DNA of 18,936 nt, from assembly GCF_946478885.1 (NCBI RefSeq), contig NZ_CAMLDX010000070.1:1-18936 (forward strand). Reading direction: 5' to 3'. Source of the DNA: an uncultured Bacillus sp. (lineage in GTDB: Bacteria > Bacillota > Bacilli > Bacillales_B > DSM-18226). Under the pieces are notes generated by a model. It made no database searches. It was not told the DNA's origin and saw nothing but the letters and a program-made list of their open reading frames with translations. Numbering within the stretch: the first letter of the stretch is position 1; the number at the start of each line of letters is the position of its first letter. This document shows positions 1-7,031 of this stretch, in pieces. Position numbers and translations under genes: made by a program.

Positions 1-25
1 TTATAGTGGAAGAGATGTTTATCCA

Positions 26-1039
26 TTAGTATTCTAAATGCTCCTTATCTGTTATACGTTTACGGAATACATAATAATTCCAAATGGTATAAGCAAGGAC
101 AATCGGAACCATGGTTAAGGCAATGATTGTCATCAGCTTAAGTGAATAGTCTCCGGAAGCTGCATTATAAACCGTTAAATTATAGGCCGTATCAGTTGAA
201 CTAATCATTACATTCGGGAACAGGGCAACAAAGAACGACGCCGTTACCAATACAATCATTAATCCTGTTGCAGTAAAGCTGTATCCTTCCTTTTTCTTCT
301 TCATTAAACCGAAGAGGGCAAGGTAAAGGATGATGACGGCTGCATAAAGAGGAATGAGGATGGTGCCTCTTTCTGCTAAGGCATCTGTATAAACACCTGT
401 CAGGATGACAAAAAGAACTAGGATTCCTCCTAAAGCATAATAGATTTTTCTACCGGATTCAACAGCACGTTCACGAAGTGAACCAGTTGTTTTCAAAGAG
501 ATAAACATTAAACCGTGCATATAGGCAAGTAAAACAACGGCGATACCTCCGACAACTGTGTACAAATTAACTAGGTCAAAAAATCCAGCAGACATATTCA
601 TATTTTTGTCAATCGGCACACCTTTTAAAAGGCTGGTAAATAGTACTCCGACTAAGAAAGGCGGGAGCAGACTACCGATAAAGATGGACCAATCCCATGT
701 TTTAACCCACTTTGCCGATGAGGCTTTGCCCCTGAATTCAAAGGCTACACCGCGAGCGATTAAAGCTAAAAGAAGAACGACAAATGGTAAATAATATCCG
801 CTGAATAATGTTGCATACCAGTGTGGGAAAGCTGCAAACATGGCACCTCCGGCGGTAATCAGCCAAACTTCATTTGCATCCCAGAAAGGACCGATTGAAT
901 TAATCAGCATCCGTTTTTCTAAATCATTTCTGGCAAGGAATTTTGTCCCCATTCCTACACCGAAATCAAAGCCTTCCAAGAACAGAAATCCAATCCAAAG
1001 CACACCGATAAGAATAAACCATATCTCACTTAGTTGCAT
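26..1039 (-). CDS. cydB: Cytochrome bd quinol oxidase subunit II (CydB)
   Basis: Second subunit of the membrane cytochrome bd oxidase, which oxidises menaquinol and reduces O2 to water with high affinity. The 337-residue product is almost the usual length for a Bacillus CydB and is nearly all hydrophobic, with 8-9 predicted membrane spans. The N-terminus has the family pattern of an acidic pair in the first helix region (LFLEGFDFG, residues 20-28) followed by the NSIGPFWDANEVWL block near residues 47-60. The ATG lies inside the end of cydA (14-base overlap), with a GGGGGTG ribosome site embedded in the cydA coding sequence, so the two are translated as a coupled pair. In B. subtilis cydCD follow this gene; only 25 bases remain here, so they cannot be assessed. 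Function is assigned by family; confidence is high. Confidence 0.96.
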   Translation of the reverse strand: MQLSEIWFILIGVLWIGFLFLEGFDFGVGMGTKFLARNDLEKRMLINSIGPFWDANEVWLITAGGAMFAAFPHWYATLFSGYYLPFVVLLLALIARGVAFEFRGKASSAKWVKTWDWSIFIGSLLPPFLVGVLFTSLLKGVPIDKNMNMSAGFFDLVNLYTVVGGIAVVLLAYMHGLMFISLKTTGSLRERAVESGRKIYYALGGILVLFVILTGVYTDALAERGTILIPLYAAVIILYLALFGLMKKKKEGYSFTATGLMIVLVTASFFVALFPNVMISSTDTAYNLTVYNAASGDYSLKLMTIIALTMVPIVLAYTIWNYYVFRKRITDKEHLEY

Positions 1040-2429
1040 GTTCTACACCCCCTGTACTGAATGGATCTGTTGAATCAATATTGTCTGTTGACTTTGCGTT
1101 CGGACCCTGTTTGATCACTTTTACAAATAAATACCCCATTGCTACTGCCAATAAACTATACACTAGTGAAAAGGCAATCAGTGAAAATAATACTGAACCA
1201 GCTGAAACATTAGGCGATACTGCGGTAGATGTTTTCATTAACCCATTCACAATCCATGGCTGGCGGCCCATTTCCGACATAATCCAGCCAAAGGTGTTTG
1301 CGATAAATGGCAGGAAGATAGCTGGTATCATCAGTTTTAAATAGAAAAACTTATTTTCAATGGTTCTGCGCCGGCTGTATATTAAACCGATTAGGCTCAG
1401 TAGAATCATCAATCCTCCGGCAACTACCATGATCCGGAAACTCCAGAAGGTTGTTTTAACAGGAGGTATATAATTTCCCTCTCCATATTTTTCTGCATAT
1501 TGAGCTTGAATGGTGTTCATACCCTGAACTTTTCCACTGAATTCTCCATAGGATAAGAAGCTTAATAAGTATGGAATTTTTACTTCACCTGTTACTTCTT
1601 GGTTCTTTGTATCGATATTGGCCCAAACAGTCCATGCTGCTGGGTCTCCACTGTCTTTGTACAAGCCTTCAGCAGCAGCCATTTTCATTGGTTGTGCATC
1701 AACGAGGTAAGTGGATTGGGAGTGACCCGAAAAGGCAATCCCGATAGTAGAAATTAAGCCGATAATCAATCCGATTTTGATCGAACGTTTAAAGAAATCC
1801 AAATCGCGCTTTTTCAAGAAATTCCATGCGCTGACTCCTATAACAAAGAATGCTGCTGTTGCAAGTGAAGCAAAAATAGTATGGGGAAAAGCAACCATTA
1901 ATTTAGCATTCGTTATAACAGCGAGAAAATCATTTGTCTCGGCACGTCCATTTTGAATGGCATAGCCTACTGGATTTTGCATAAAGGAGTTAGCGGTTAA
2001 GATCCAAAAGGCAGATACAGCCGTGGCAAAAGAAACAAGCCATATACAGGCTAAATGCAATTTTTTAGGGAGTTTATCCCAGCCGAAAATCCATAATCCA
2101 ATGAAAGTTGACTCAATGAAGAAGGCGAGCAATGCTTCAATGGCGAGCGGCGCCCCAAAAACATCCCCCATAAATCTGGAATATTCTGACCAGTTCATAC
2201 CGAATTGGAATTCCTGGATAATCCCGGTTACAACCCCGACAGCGAAATTGATAAGAAAGAAAGTCCCCCAAAACTTTGTCATTTTCTTATAAATCTCTTT
2301 CTTTTTGACTACATACATGGTCTGCATGACTGCAATGATAAAGGCAAGGCCAATGGACAATGGTACGAAAATGAAGTGAAACACAGTTGTTGAAGCAAAC
2401 TGTATACGTGCTAGTATTAACTCTTCCAT
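1026..2429 (-). CDS. cydA: Cytochrome bd quinol oxidase subunit I (CydA)
   Basis: Haem-bearing subunit of cytochrome bd oxidase. At 467 residues it is the short Q-loop form found in Gram-positive bacteria. Expected ligands and catalytic residues are visible by pattern: His18 (high-spin haem b595), Glu98 and Glu105 of the EALLAFFIE block, His183 and Met334 (haem b558; FRIM, 331-334), Lys249 and Glu254 of the quinol site (QPMKMAAAE), and the GRQPW signature at 388-392. About nine membrane helices are apparent. The ATG start has a strong AAAGGGGG ribosome site. cydB overlaps the 3' end by 14 bases. Bd oxidase genes in Bacillus are induced at low oxygen and repressed by Rex; TGTGA-type half-sites lie upstream (see 2490-2576). 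Confidence is high for identity; regulation is inferred. Confidence 0.97.
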   Translation of the reverse strand: MEELILARIQFASTTVFHFIFVPLSIGLAFIIAVMQTMYVVKKKEIYKKMTKFWGTFFLINFAVGVVTGIIQEFQFGMNWSEYSRFMGDVFGAPLAIEALLAFFIESTFIGLWIFGWDKLPKKLHLACIWLVSFATAVSAFWILTANSFMQNPVGYAIQNGRAETNDFLAVITNAKLMVAFPHTIFASLATAAFFVIGVSAWNFLKKRDLDFFKRSIKIGLIIGLISTIGIAFSGHSQSTYLVDAQPMKMAAAEGLYKDSGDPAAWTVWANIDTKNQEVTGEVKIPYLLSFLSYGEFSGKVQGMNTIQAQYAEKYGEGNYIPPVKTTFWSFRIMVVAGGLMILLSLIGLIYSRRRTIENKFFYLKLMIPAIFLPFIANTFGWIMSEMGRQPWIVNGLMKTSTAVSPNVSAGSVLFSLIAFSLVYSLLAVAMGYLFVKVIKQGPNAKSTDNIDSTDPFSTGGVEHATK

Positions 2430-2489
2430 ATTTTGAACCCCCTTTAGTATATTTTCATCACCATCTAACTAAAATATAACAAACTTACA

Positions 2490-2576
2490 TTGTGAAGTTG
2501 TGAACATCGAAAGTAATAAATGTGACGATTTTAGTAAAAAAGAAATAGTGTGATTAAAATAGTTGACGTTCACAAA
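2490..2576 (-). promoter_or_regulatory. Cluster of TGTGA half-sites upstream of cydA (possible Rex/ResD sites)
   Basis: The 245-base gap between the cydA start and the upstream gene holds TTGTGAA at 2490-2496 and again at 2498-2504, TGTGA at 2521-2525 and 2549-2553, and the inverse TTCACAA at 2569-2575 (TTTGTGAAC read on the minus strand). TTGTGAA is the half-site of Rex operators, and TTTGTGAA resembles ResD boxes; both regulate respiration genes in Bacillus. No perfect Rex palindrome (two half-sites 4 bases apart) and no Fnr box (TGTGA-N6-TCACA) is present, so the regulator is not decided. A plausible -10 (TATATT on the minus strand, about 2473-2478) lies just downstream of the first pair, but I see no good -35. 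Confidence 0.4.
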
Positions 2577-2650
2577 TAGTACAAATTTATTAACGCTTTA
2601 TTCATAAAAATGGATAAATTCTAAAAATAATACCATAGGGGATGTTTTAT

Positions 2651-2677
2651 AAAAAAAAATCGGCATTCGCCGATTTA
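2651..2677 (-). terminator. Rho-independent terminator of the CNNM-family gene
   Basis: A perfect 8-bp stem, AAATCGGC (2657-2664) with GCCGATTT (2669-2676) around the tetraloop ATTC, is followed on the minus strand by nine T residues. The stem begins inside the stop codon of the upstream gene, so termination occurs directly after translation ends. It separates that gene from cydAB. Confidence 0.9.
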
Positions 2678-4060
2678 ATAAAGAACTTCTGATTTTGTTA
2701 AAGGTACAGAAGAGGGAAGGGGGGGTTCTCCCTGATTTACGGTTTCAACATTTACATCCTCGTCCTGCTGCTTCGTTACTTCTATATATTTAATATGATG
2801 GTCTTCCATATCAACGATTTGAAAGGAATAGGATTCAAAGTGAACTACGTCACCCTGCTTGGCTTCATAGTTTTCAGTTAAAATCCACCCGCCGATTGTA
2901 TCAATATCTTCATCATTAATTTCAAGACCGAGTAAATCATTTACTTCAGAAACAAGAACCTTGGAATCAATAATGAAATGGTCATCTTCAATTTTGCGGA
3001 TCATCGGGATTTCATCTGTATCAAATTCGTCACGGATTTCCCCGACTATTTCCTCTACAATGTCCTCGACCGTTACAAGTCCTGATGTTCCGCCGTATTC
3101 ATCCATTAGAATAGCCATATGGATACGTTCCTTTTGCATTTTTAAAAGGAGATTATGAATCGGTATGGTATCAATGACTCTAATGATTGGACGGATATAC
3201 GTTTCAAGAGTTTTAGTCGTCAGATTTTGATAATCTAATATATCTGTTAATAGTTCCTTCATGTTGACCAAACCGATAATATGATCCTTATCTCCATCGA
3301 TGATTGGATAGCGCGTGAATTTTTCTTCTTTAATGAGCGCCAGAAAGGATTCAAGTGTTTCATCCTTAGCCAGAGAAACAATCTCCGTTCTTGGTACCAT
3401 AATCTCTTTTGCGATCCGGTTGTCAAATTCAAAAATTTTATTTACATACTTAAACTCAGATTGGTTGATCTCGCCATTCTTATAACTTTCCGACAAAATG
3501 ATTCTTAACTCTTCTTCTGAATGTGCCAATTCATGACCGGAAACAGGCTTAAGCCCGAAAATTCCTGATATTAATCTTGCTGAACCATTTAACAGCCAGA
3601 TAATCGGAAACATTAGTTTATAAAACAAAATAAGCGGGCGTGCTGTCATTAACGTGATCCGTTCTGCTTTTTGGATAGCGACGGTCTTAGGTGCAAGCTC
3701 TCCGACAACTACATGTAAAAAGGTCATAATCGAAAAAGCGATAACAATCGAAAGTACTGAAGTTAAAGACTCCGGAAGATTGAAAAATGCTAAAACAGGA
3801 TGAAGAATATGCTCAAAGGTAGGTTCCCCAAGAGCACCGATTCCGAGTGCTGTCATTGTGATTCCTAGCTGGCAGGCAGATAGGTATTCATCAAGACTTG
3901 AAATTACCCGTTTCGCTGAAATAGCACTTTTATTATTACCTTCTTCTATTAACTGATCGATTCTGGAACTTCTCACCTTAACAATGGCAAATTCAGAAGT
4001 AACAAAAAATGCCGTTAAAGCAATTAAAATGGCTATGATAACCAAGTTTAATATGTCCAA
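2675..4060 (-). CDS. CNNM/CorC (HlyC)-family membrane protein, probable divalent cation (Mg2+) transporter or exporter
   Basis: A 461-residue protein with the standard order of this family: an N-terminal DUF21/CNNM membrane domain (about 1-190, with 3-4 hydrophobic spans and the ELAPKT motif at 121-126), a CBS pair (about 215-335, beginning MVPR at 221 and ending in MDEYGGTSGLVTVEDI at 319-334), and a C-terminal CorC/HlyC transporter-associated domain (about 355-430). The same architecture and length occur in B. subtilis YhdT, and in the Mg2+ exporter MpfA (YhdP); I cannot tell which paralogue this is. The start is TTG, with GGATAAGGAAAC as ribosome site 7-8 bases upstream; no earlier in-frame start is supported. 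It has its own terminator and a long structured leader (see 4048-4290 and 4067-4105), suggesting post-transcriptional control. Old 'hemolysin' names for this family are misleading. Confidence 0.9.
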   Translation of the reverse strand: MDILNLVIIAILIALTAFFVTSEFAIVKVRSSRIDQLIEEGNNKSAISAKRVISSLDEYLSACQLGITMTALGIGALGEPTFEHILHPVLAFFNLPESLTSVLSIVIAFSIMTFLHVVVGELAPKTVAIQKAERITLMTARPLILFYKLMFPIIWLLNGSARLISGIFGLKPVSGHELAHSEEELRIILSESYKNGEINQSEFKYVNKIFEFDNRIAKEIMVPRTEIVSLAKDETLESFLALIKEEKFTRYPIIDGDKDHIIGLVNMKELLTDILDYQNLTTKTLETYIRPIIRVIDTIPIHNLLLKMQKERIHMAILMDEYGGTSGLVTVEDIVEEIVGEIRDEFDTDEIPMIRKIEDDHFIIDSKVLVSEVNDLLGLEINDEDIDTIGGWILTENYEAKQGDVVHFESYSFQIVDMEDHHIKYIEVTKQQDEDVNVETVNQGEPPLPSSVPLTKSEVLY

Positions 4061-4290
4061 ATAAGTTTCCTTATCCTGATTTCAACAGGAAAGGAGTCAC
4101 CTCCTGATAATTCAAAAATTGTATTTAATTCAAAATTCTGTATATTATTCAGTGAACATTCGTTGCGCGTTGTTTCTAATAATTCTAAGCTAGTATAATA
4201 GTCAGTTGTCGTTTTAGAAACATTTGCCCGTAGAGCTAATAATCCAATTAGATTACATGCCCCATCATACCACCTCAGATCTTTGGTCAG
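4048..4290 (-). other. Open reading frame without a standard start, overlapping the TTG start of the CNNM gene
   Basis: Minus-strand codons from a CTG at 4290 stay open for 80 residues and end in a TAA at 4048-4050, 13 bases inside the CNNM gene in another frame. No in-frame ATG, GTG or TTG and no ribosome site at its 5' end is visible. It may be a leader peptide with an unusual start, the tail of a lost gene, or a chance open frame in AT-rich DNA. The composition (many T, L, N, E, S) recalls no family I know. Recorded because its end is placed exactly as for translational coupling. Confidence 0.2.
4067..4105 (-). promoter_or_regulatory. Mutually exclusive hairpins around the Shine-Dalgarno of the CNNM gene
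   Basis: Just before the TTG start, CCTT-a-TCCTG (4069-4078) pairs with CAGGA-AAGG (4086-4094) in a 9-bp stem with a single bulged base and a 7-base loop; in the mRNA this stem occupies the AAGG of the ribosome site. An alternative stem, AGGAG (4092-4096) with CTCCT (4101-4105) around TCAC, uses bases 4092-4094 of the first stem, so both cannot form together. This layout can switch translation between masked and exposed states. The pairing is seen in the sequence; the switching role is inferred. Confidence 0.4.
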
Positions 4291-4505
4291 TCAGCTTTGC
4301 TTACAAGGTTATGGAATTCTTCCTGCGGCTGCACTAGTAAACAGCAGGACTATAACAATATGAAACAAAGCATATATATCACAATTATAAGGTAATACAA
4401 ACAATACAGTCAAACGTTCCAGTTGTAATAGATGTTATGAATAATATATGAAGAAACGCGTGGCAGAATGCTTTTATGCATTAATTTCAAGAAAAAAATC
4501 ATTTC
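4106..4505. other. 400-base AT-rich intergenic stretch
   Basis: Between the CNNM leader and the acetyltransferase stop codon. Apart from the open frame recorded at 4048-4290, I see only a small hairpin, AATGC (4467-4471) with GCATT (4478-4482), without a proper T tract. I searched it by eye for M-box, yybP-ykoY and NiCo riboswitch signatures and found none. The promoter of the CNNM gene should lie here, but no convincing -35/-10 pair was found. Confidence 0.5.
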
Positions 4506-5066
4506 TTAGGAATTTCTCTCGTACCATTGGCGGGCCAGCATGCCATATACAGCTAAATCGTGGAAATGATTATAAAGAAATTCTCCTTCTCGGATGATGC
4601 CTTCCAGCATAAAACCAAGTTTCTCCGGTATGGCTCTGCTTTTATCATTTGAAACTCCGCAACGGATTTCCACCCGATTTAACTGTAAATAAAAAAATAT
4701 ATAATCGAGTAATGCCTTAACCGTCCTTGTCATGATGCCGCAACCTGTAAATTCCTTTCCTAAGTAATAGCCAAGAGTTGTTTGATTATTATTCCAGTCG
4801 ATCGAATGGAGGCCGATGACCCCAGCTAATGCACCATGAAAACGGATGCCGACATGAAACCCGTTATTATCTGCATATTGCTTCAGCCAGGCAGGTATAA
4901 TTGTATGATATTGGAGGGAATTGGTCAGGCTATCTACCCATGGAAGCCATTTGCGCAAGTGTGCCCGATTTCTGTCGACCAGTTGAAAAAGCTCTGAACT
5001 GTCCTGAATCTGCAGCAACTGCAGTTCGATCTCATGATCTACCTTTAAAGTGAACACATGTTTCAC
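4506..5066 (-). CDS. RimJ/RimL-type GNAT N-acetyltransferase (YdaF-like)
   Basis: A 186-residue acetyl-CoA-dependent acetyltransferase of the ribosomal-protein-serine/alanine acetyltransferase group. The acetyl-CoA pyrophosphate loop is EFTGCGI (105-111), preceded by the LGYYLGKEF strand, and the motif B block is NxKSRAIPEKLGF (140-152), typical of the RimL subgroup. Length, N-terminal block (HLRKWLPWVD, 36-45) and spacing resemble B. subtilis YdaF (about 183 aa). Start ATG with AAAGGGGTG 5 bases upstream. It lies 14 bases downstream of the CDF transporter gene, so the two are probably co-transcribed, though no functional link is obvious. The substrate cannot be read from the sequence; ribosomal protein, other protein or small molecule are all possible. 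Confidence 0.88.
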   Translation of the reverse strand: MKHVFTLKVDHEIELQLLQIQDSSELFQLVDRNRAHLRKWLPWVDSLTNSLQYHTIIPAWLKQYADNNGFHVGIRFHGALAGVIGLHSIDWNNNQTTLGYYLGKEFTGCGIMTRTVKALLDYIFFYLQLNRVEIRCGVSNDKSRAIPEKLGFMLEGIIREGEFLYNHFHDLAVYGMLARQWYERNS

Positions 5067-5080
5067 CCCTTTATCCTGTC

Positions 5081-5959
5081 TTAGCCTGTTACTGTTTGAA
5101 AAGGTTCAATATGAATCATCGCAATGGATACATGATACTTTTTATACAGTTGTTCTTCGATTCTCTCTGTTATTTTATGACTTTCCACTACATTTAAATT
5201 CGGATCGACACATATTGTAGCTTCGGCGAGAATTTGATTTCCTTGTGTTCGTGCTCTGACCGCGGTTACATTTAAGACTCCGGGAGAGTTGCTAATGGTC
5301 TTTTTAATACCTAAAAGCAGGTCGGTATCAATTCCGTCTGTTAAAGTATAGGTAGTTTCCCGAAAAATGTCCCATGCTGTTTTGCAAATGATGAGGCCAA
5401 CAATAATGGCTGCGGTTACGTCGAGAAAGCGAATTCCTGCATGAGTACCGGCAATCCCAACAAATGCACCTAGGCTTACAAATGCATCCGAACGGTTATC
5501 ATAGGCTACAGCCTTGATTGAGGAACTGTTAATTTTAGCAGCTAATTTTATATTATATAAATAAACAAAATACATAATTACAGCACAGGATAAGGCAGTC
5601 CAAGCTGTCAGCATATCAGGTGTAGTTTTTGGATTGGAAACGATGCTTTCCAATCCATCGATAATCACTTGAATTCCGACTGTAAGCATAATAAATACAG
5701 CAACGAGCGAAGCAATGGATTCAGCGCGGTAATGGCCATATGAATGATTATGATCAGGTGGTTTCTGAGAAATTTTAAGTCCGATTAATACGGCGAGTGA
5801 GGATATCACATCGGTTGAGTTATTCAGGCCATCTGCCATTAAGCCATCTGATTGGCCAAAATAGCCGGTAAGCAGTTTGATTATTGCAAGAAGGATATAG
5901 GTATAAATACTAATCCATGCACCTTTTTCTCCTAATTTTAATTGGGCATTTGTTTCCAT
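5081..5959 (-). CDS. Cation diffusion facilitator, Mn2+-exporter type (MneS/MneP-like)
   Basis: Membrane antiporter of the CDF family. Six hydrophobic spans (about 15-215 in the chosen numbering) are followed by a cytosolic ferredoxin-like domain. The two metal-site motifs are DGLNNSTD (43-50, TM2) and DNRSD (154-158, TM5), the all-Asp/Asn pattern of the manganese-exporting branch (MneP/MneS in Bacillus) rather than the His-containing zinc branch. The open frame extends to a GTG at 5995 (304 aa), but that codon has only AAGGTA three bases away; the ATG at 5959 has GGGGGA at good spacing and gives 292 residues, the family length, so I chose it. The acetyltransferase gene follows after 14 bases. 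Mn specificity is inferred from motifs. No MntR-like operator was recognised upstream. Confidence 0.9.
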   Translation of the reverse strand: METNAQLKLGEKGAWISIYTYILLAIIKLLTGYFGQSDGLMADGLNNSTDVISSLAVLIGLKISQKPPDHNHSYGHYRAESIASLVAVFIMLTVGIQVIIDGLESIVSNPKTTPDMLTAWTALSCAVIMYFVYLYNIKLAAKINSSSIKAVAYDNRSDAFVSLGAFVGIAGTHAGIRFLDVTAAIIVGLIICKTAWDIFRETTYTLTDGIDTDLLLGIKKTISNSPGVLNVTAVRARTQGNQILAEATICVDPNLNVVESHKITERIEEQLYKKYHVSIAMIHIEPFQTVTG

Positions 5960-6379
5960 TTTGTTTTCCCCCAAATTTCTTTCTATCTTTTTCACTACCT
6001 TATCAAATAGATTGTTAGTGGGTCTATATAAACATTTTCGCGCAGAAGCATGTCTATTGAGTATGAGAAAAGATGTTTCTTTGAGGAAAGAATATCATCA
6101 CTATACATCGTTTGACTTCAAATGGAGACTGAGAATTCAAAAAATATTTATGTGATACTAGTGACTTTACATATATGACGAAATTATTGATCATTATTTT
6201 TATATAATGAATCAATAGCGGGAAATGAATAAAACTTCTATTCTATGTGATAAAGATTACTAATAAACATAAAATTGTCACAAAAAATTGCGAATTATAT
6301 CGATAAAAAAGAGTGCTTCTGTGATAATTTTGAAATAGTAGTATGTGGTGAAAACGTTTTTTGGAGGGGAGTGCTTAAG
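5960..6379. other. Gene-free divergent intergenic region
   Basis: This 420-base AT-rich stretch separates the divergent CDF gene and the small plus-strand peptide gene, and must hold both promoters. A TATAAT is present at 6203-6208 but has no acceptable -35 at 16-18 bases. It lies inside an inverted repeat: 6187-6197 and 6204-6215 (TTGATCATTAT / ATAATGAATCAA, one bulged base, 6-base loop), too AT-rich and without a following T tract to be a terminator. Open frames beginning at 5961 and at a TTG at 6275 have no ribosome sites and look accidental. Confidence 0.5.
6187..6215. repeat. Imperfect inverted repeat overlapping a TATAAT hexamer
   Basis: Arms TTGATCATTAT (6187-6197) and ATAATGAATCAA (6204-6215) are complementary apart from one bulged base, around a 6-base loop. 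The right arm contains TATAAT (6203-6208). It could be an operator over a promoter for the peptide gene downstream; the lack of a clear -35 leaves this open. Confidence 0.35.
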
Positions 6380-6466
6380 ATGGAATCACTATCAATTACA
6401 TTGACAATTGCTAGCATTATGATACTTGGATATTATATTGGATGTTCATTACTGCAAAAAAATTAA
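6380..6466 (+). CDS. 28-residue single-span membrane peptide
   Basis: A short open frame begins at an ATG with a strong ribosome site (TTGGAGGGG, 6361-6369; about 10 bases away) and ends with TAA. The product starts MESLS, continues with a continuous hydrophobic stretch (about residues 5-24, ITLTIASIMILGYYIGCS) and ends in a polar, basic tail (LLQKN). That is the layout of a single transmembrane peptide with a short cytosolic tail. A strong hairpin terminator starts about 20 bases after the stop, so it looks like an independent transcription unit. I do not recognise the family; size and topology recall small accessory subunits (CydX/CydS-like) or sporulation membrane peptides, but nothing places it in either. 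An in-frame extension to a TTG at 6275 has no ribosome site. Confidence 0.6.
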   Translation: MESLSITLTIASIMILGYYIGCSLLQKN

Positions 6467-6486
6467 AATGATAGCGATATCAATTG

Positions 6487-6516
6487 AGAGCCCCCTATTT
6501 GATAAGGGGGCTCTTT
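6487..6516 (+). terminator. Terminator of the 28-aa peptide gene, possibly shared with the convergent SASP gene
   Basis: A 9-bp GC-rich stem, AGAGCCCCC (6487-6495) with GGGGGCTCT (6506-6514), has a 10-base loop and is followed by TTTCC on the plus strand. The T tract is short. The convergent spore-protein gene stops at 6556, so the same hairpin may stop its transcript too, although the minus strand lacks a T run. Confidence 0.75.
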
Positions 6517-6555
6517 CCATATTCTATGCAATTATCTTTTTAAGAACTGCCTTAC

Positions 6556-6753
6556 TTATCGACCGCTAAGTTGTTGTTCAGCCATTTGTACAAGGCGTTT
6601 TGTGATTTCTCCTCCAACTGATCCGTTAGCGCGGGAGGCAGTATCTGCTCCAAGGTTCACTCCAAACTCATTTGCAATTTCATATTTCATTTGGTCTAAA
6701 GCCTGTTGTACTCCTGAAACTAATAGTTGGTTTGAAGAATTGTTGTTAGCCAT
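6556..6753 (-). CDS. Alpha/beta-type small acid-soluble spore protein (SASP)
   Basis: A 65-residue DNA-binding protein made in the forespore that coats spore DNA in an A-like form, protects it from UV and heat, and is degraded by the GPR protease at germination. The family core is complete: [13 protein letters not shown] (25-37) with the GPR cleavage region at its start, then [16 protein letters not shown] (40-55). The N-terminus [12 protein letters not shown] matches SspA/SspB-type proteins; several near-identical paralogues occur per genome, so no letter is assigned. The ATG has GAAGGAGAG at good spacing. A weak sigma-G-like element lies upstream (6794-6821). In B. subtilis sspB also lies next to yheA. 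Presence of this gene shows the host is a spore former. Confidence 0.96.
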   Translation of the reverse strand: MANNNSSNQLLVSGVQQALDQMKYEIANEFGVNLGADTASRANGSVGGEITKRLVQMAEQQLSGR

Positions 6754-6793
6754 GATGCGTACTCTCCTTCAGTAAAATTTTTTTATGGTGGAC

Positions 6794-6821
6794 TATTTTG
6801 GGATTGAACCAAATTGATACA
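6794..6821 (-). promoter_or_regulatory. Possible sigma-G promoter of the SASP gene
   Basis: On the minus strand TGTATC (6821-6816) and CAAAATA (6800-6794) resemble the sigma-G -35 and -10 elements that drive ssp genes. The spacing of 15 bases is shorter than usual, so the match is only suggestive. Confidence 0.3.
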
Positions 6822-6963
6822 AATCAAGCTGCTAAGCATAGTCCCTTTTTCTCAAAATTTCCTCATAATATCTTTTCATTTGGTGAAGCTAATATAGTGA
6901 GTTTTATTTGTTGCTGTGTTTTCCTTTGTACTCTCTATTATGGTGGAATTCGTGAAGGATATG

Positions 6964-7004
6964 CATGATGTTTGAAGGTAAATATTAGAAACTTCAACAT
7001 CATG
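6964..7004 (+). repeat. Bulged inverted repeat in the leader of the zinc-ribbon gene
   Basis: CATGATGTTTGAAG (6964-6977) and CTTCAACATCATG (6992-7004) form a 13-bp stem with one bulged T and a 14-base loop. It ends 14 bases before the ribosome site (AAAGGAGG, 7016-7023) of the next gene. There is no following T tract, so it is not a terminator; an mRNA-stabilising 5' hairpin or a dyad operator is more likely. Confidence 0.55.
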
Positions 7005-7031
7005 TTAATGAGTATAAAGGAGGCGCATTTC

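Noticed and set aside
4106..4300. M-box (Mg2+) riboswitch before the CNNM gene
   Set aside because: A short AGCTCTACG match to the 3' edge of M-box RNAs is present, but the GTTAGGTGAGGC 5' element and the core motifs are absent.
6203..6208. Sigma-A promoter at TATAAT upstream of the 28-aa peptide
   Set aside because: No -35-like hexamer at 16-18 bases and no TGn extension; left as part of an inverted repeat only.
6275..6466. A 63-residue reading of the small peptide gene from a TTG at 6275
   Set aside because: No ribosome site precedes the TTG, whereas the internal ATG at 6380 has GGAGGGG at suitable spacing.
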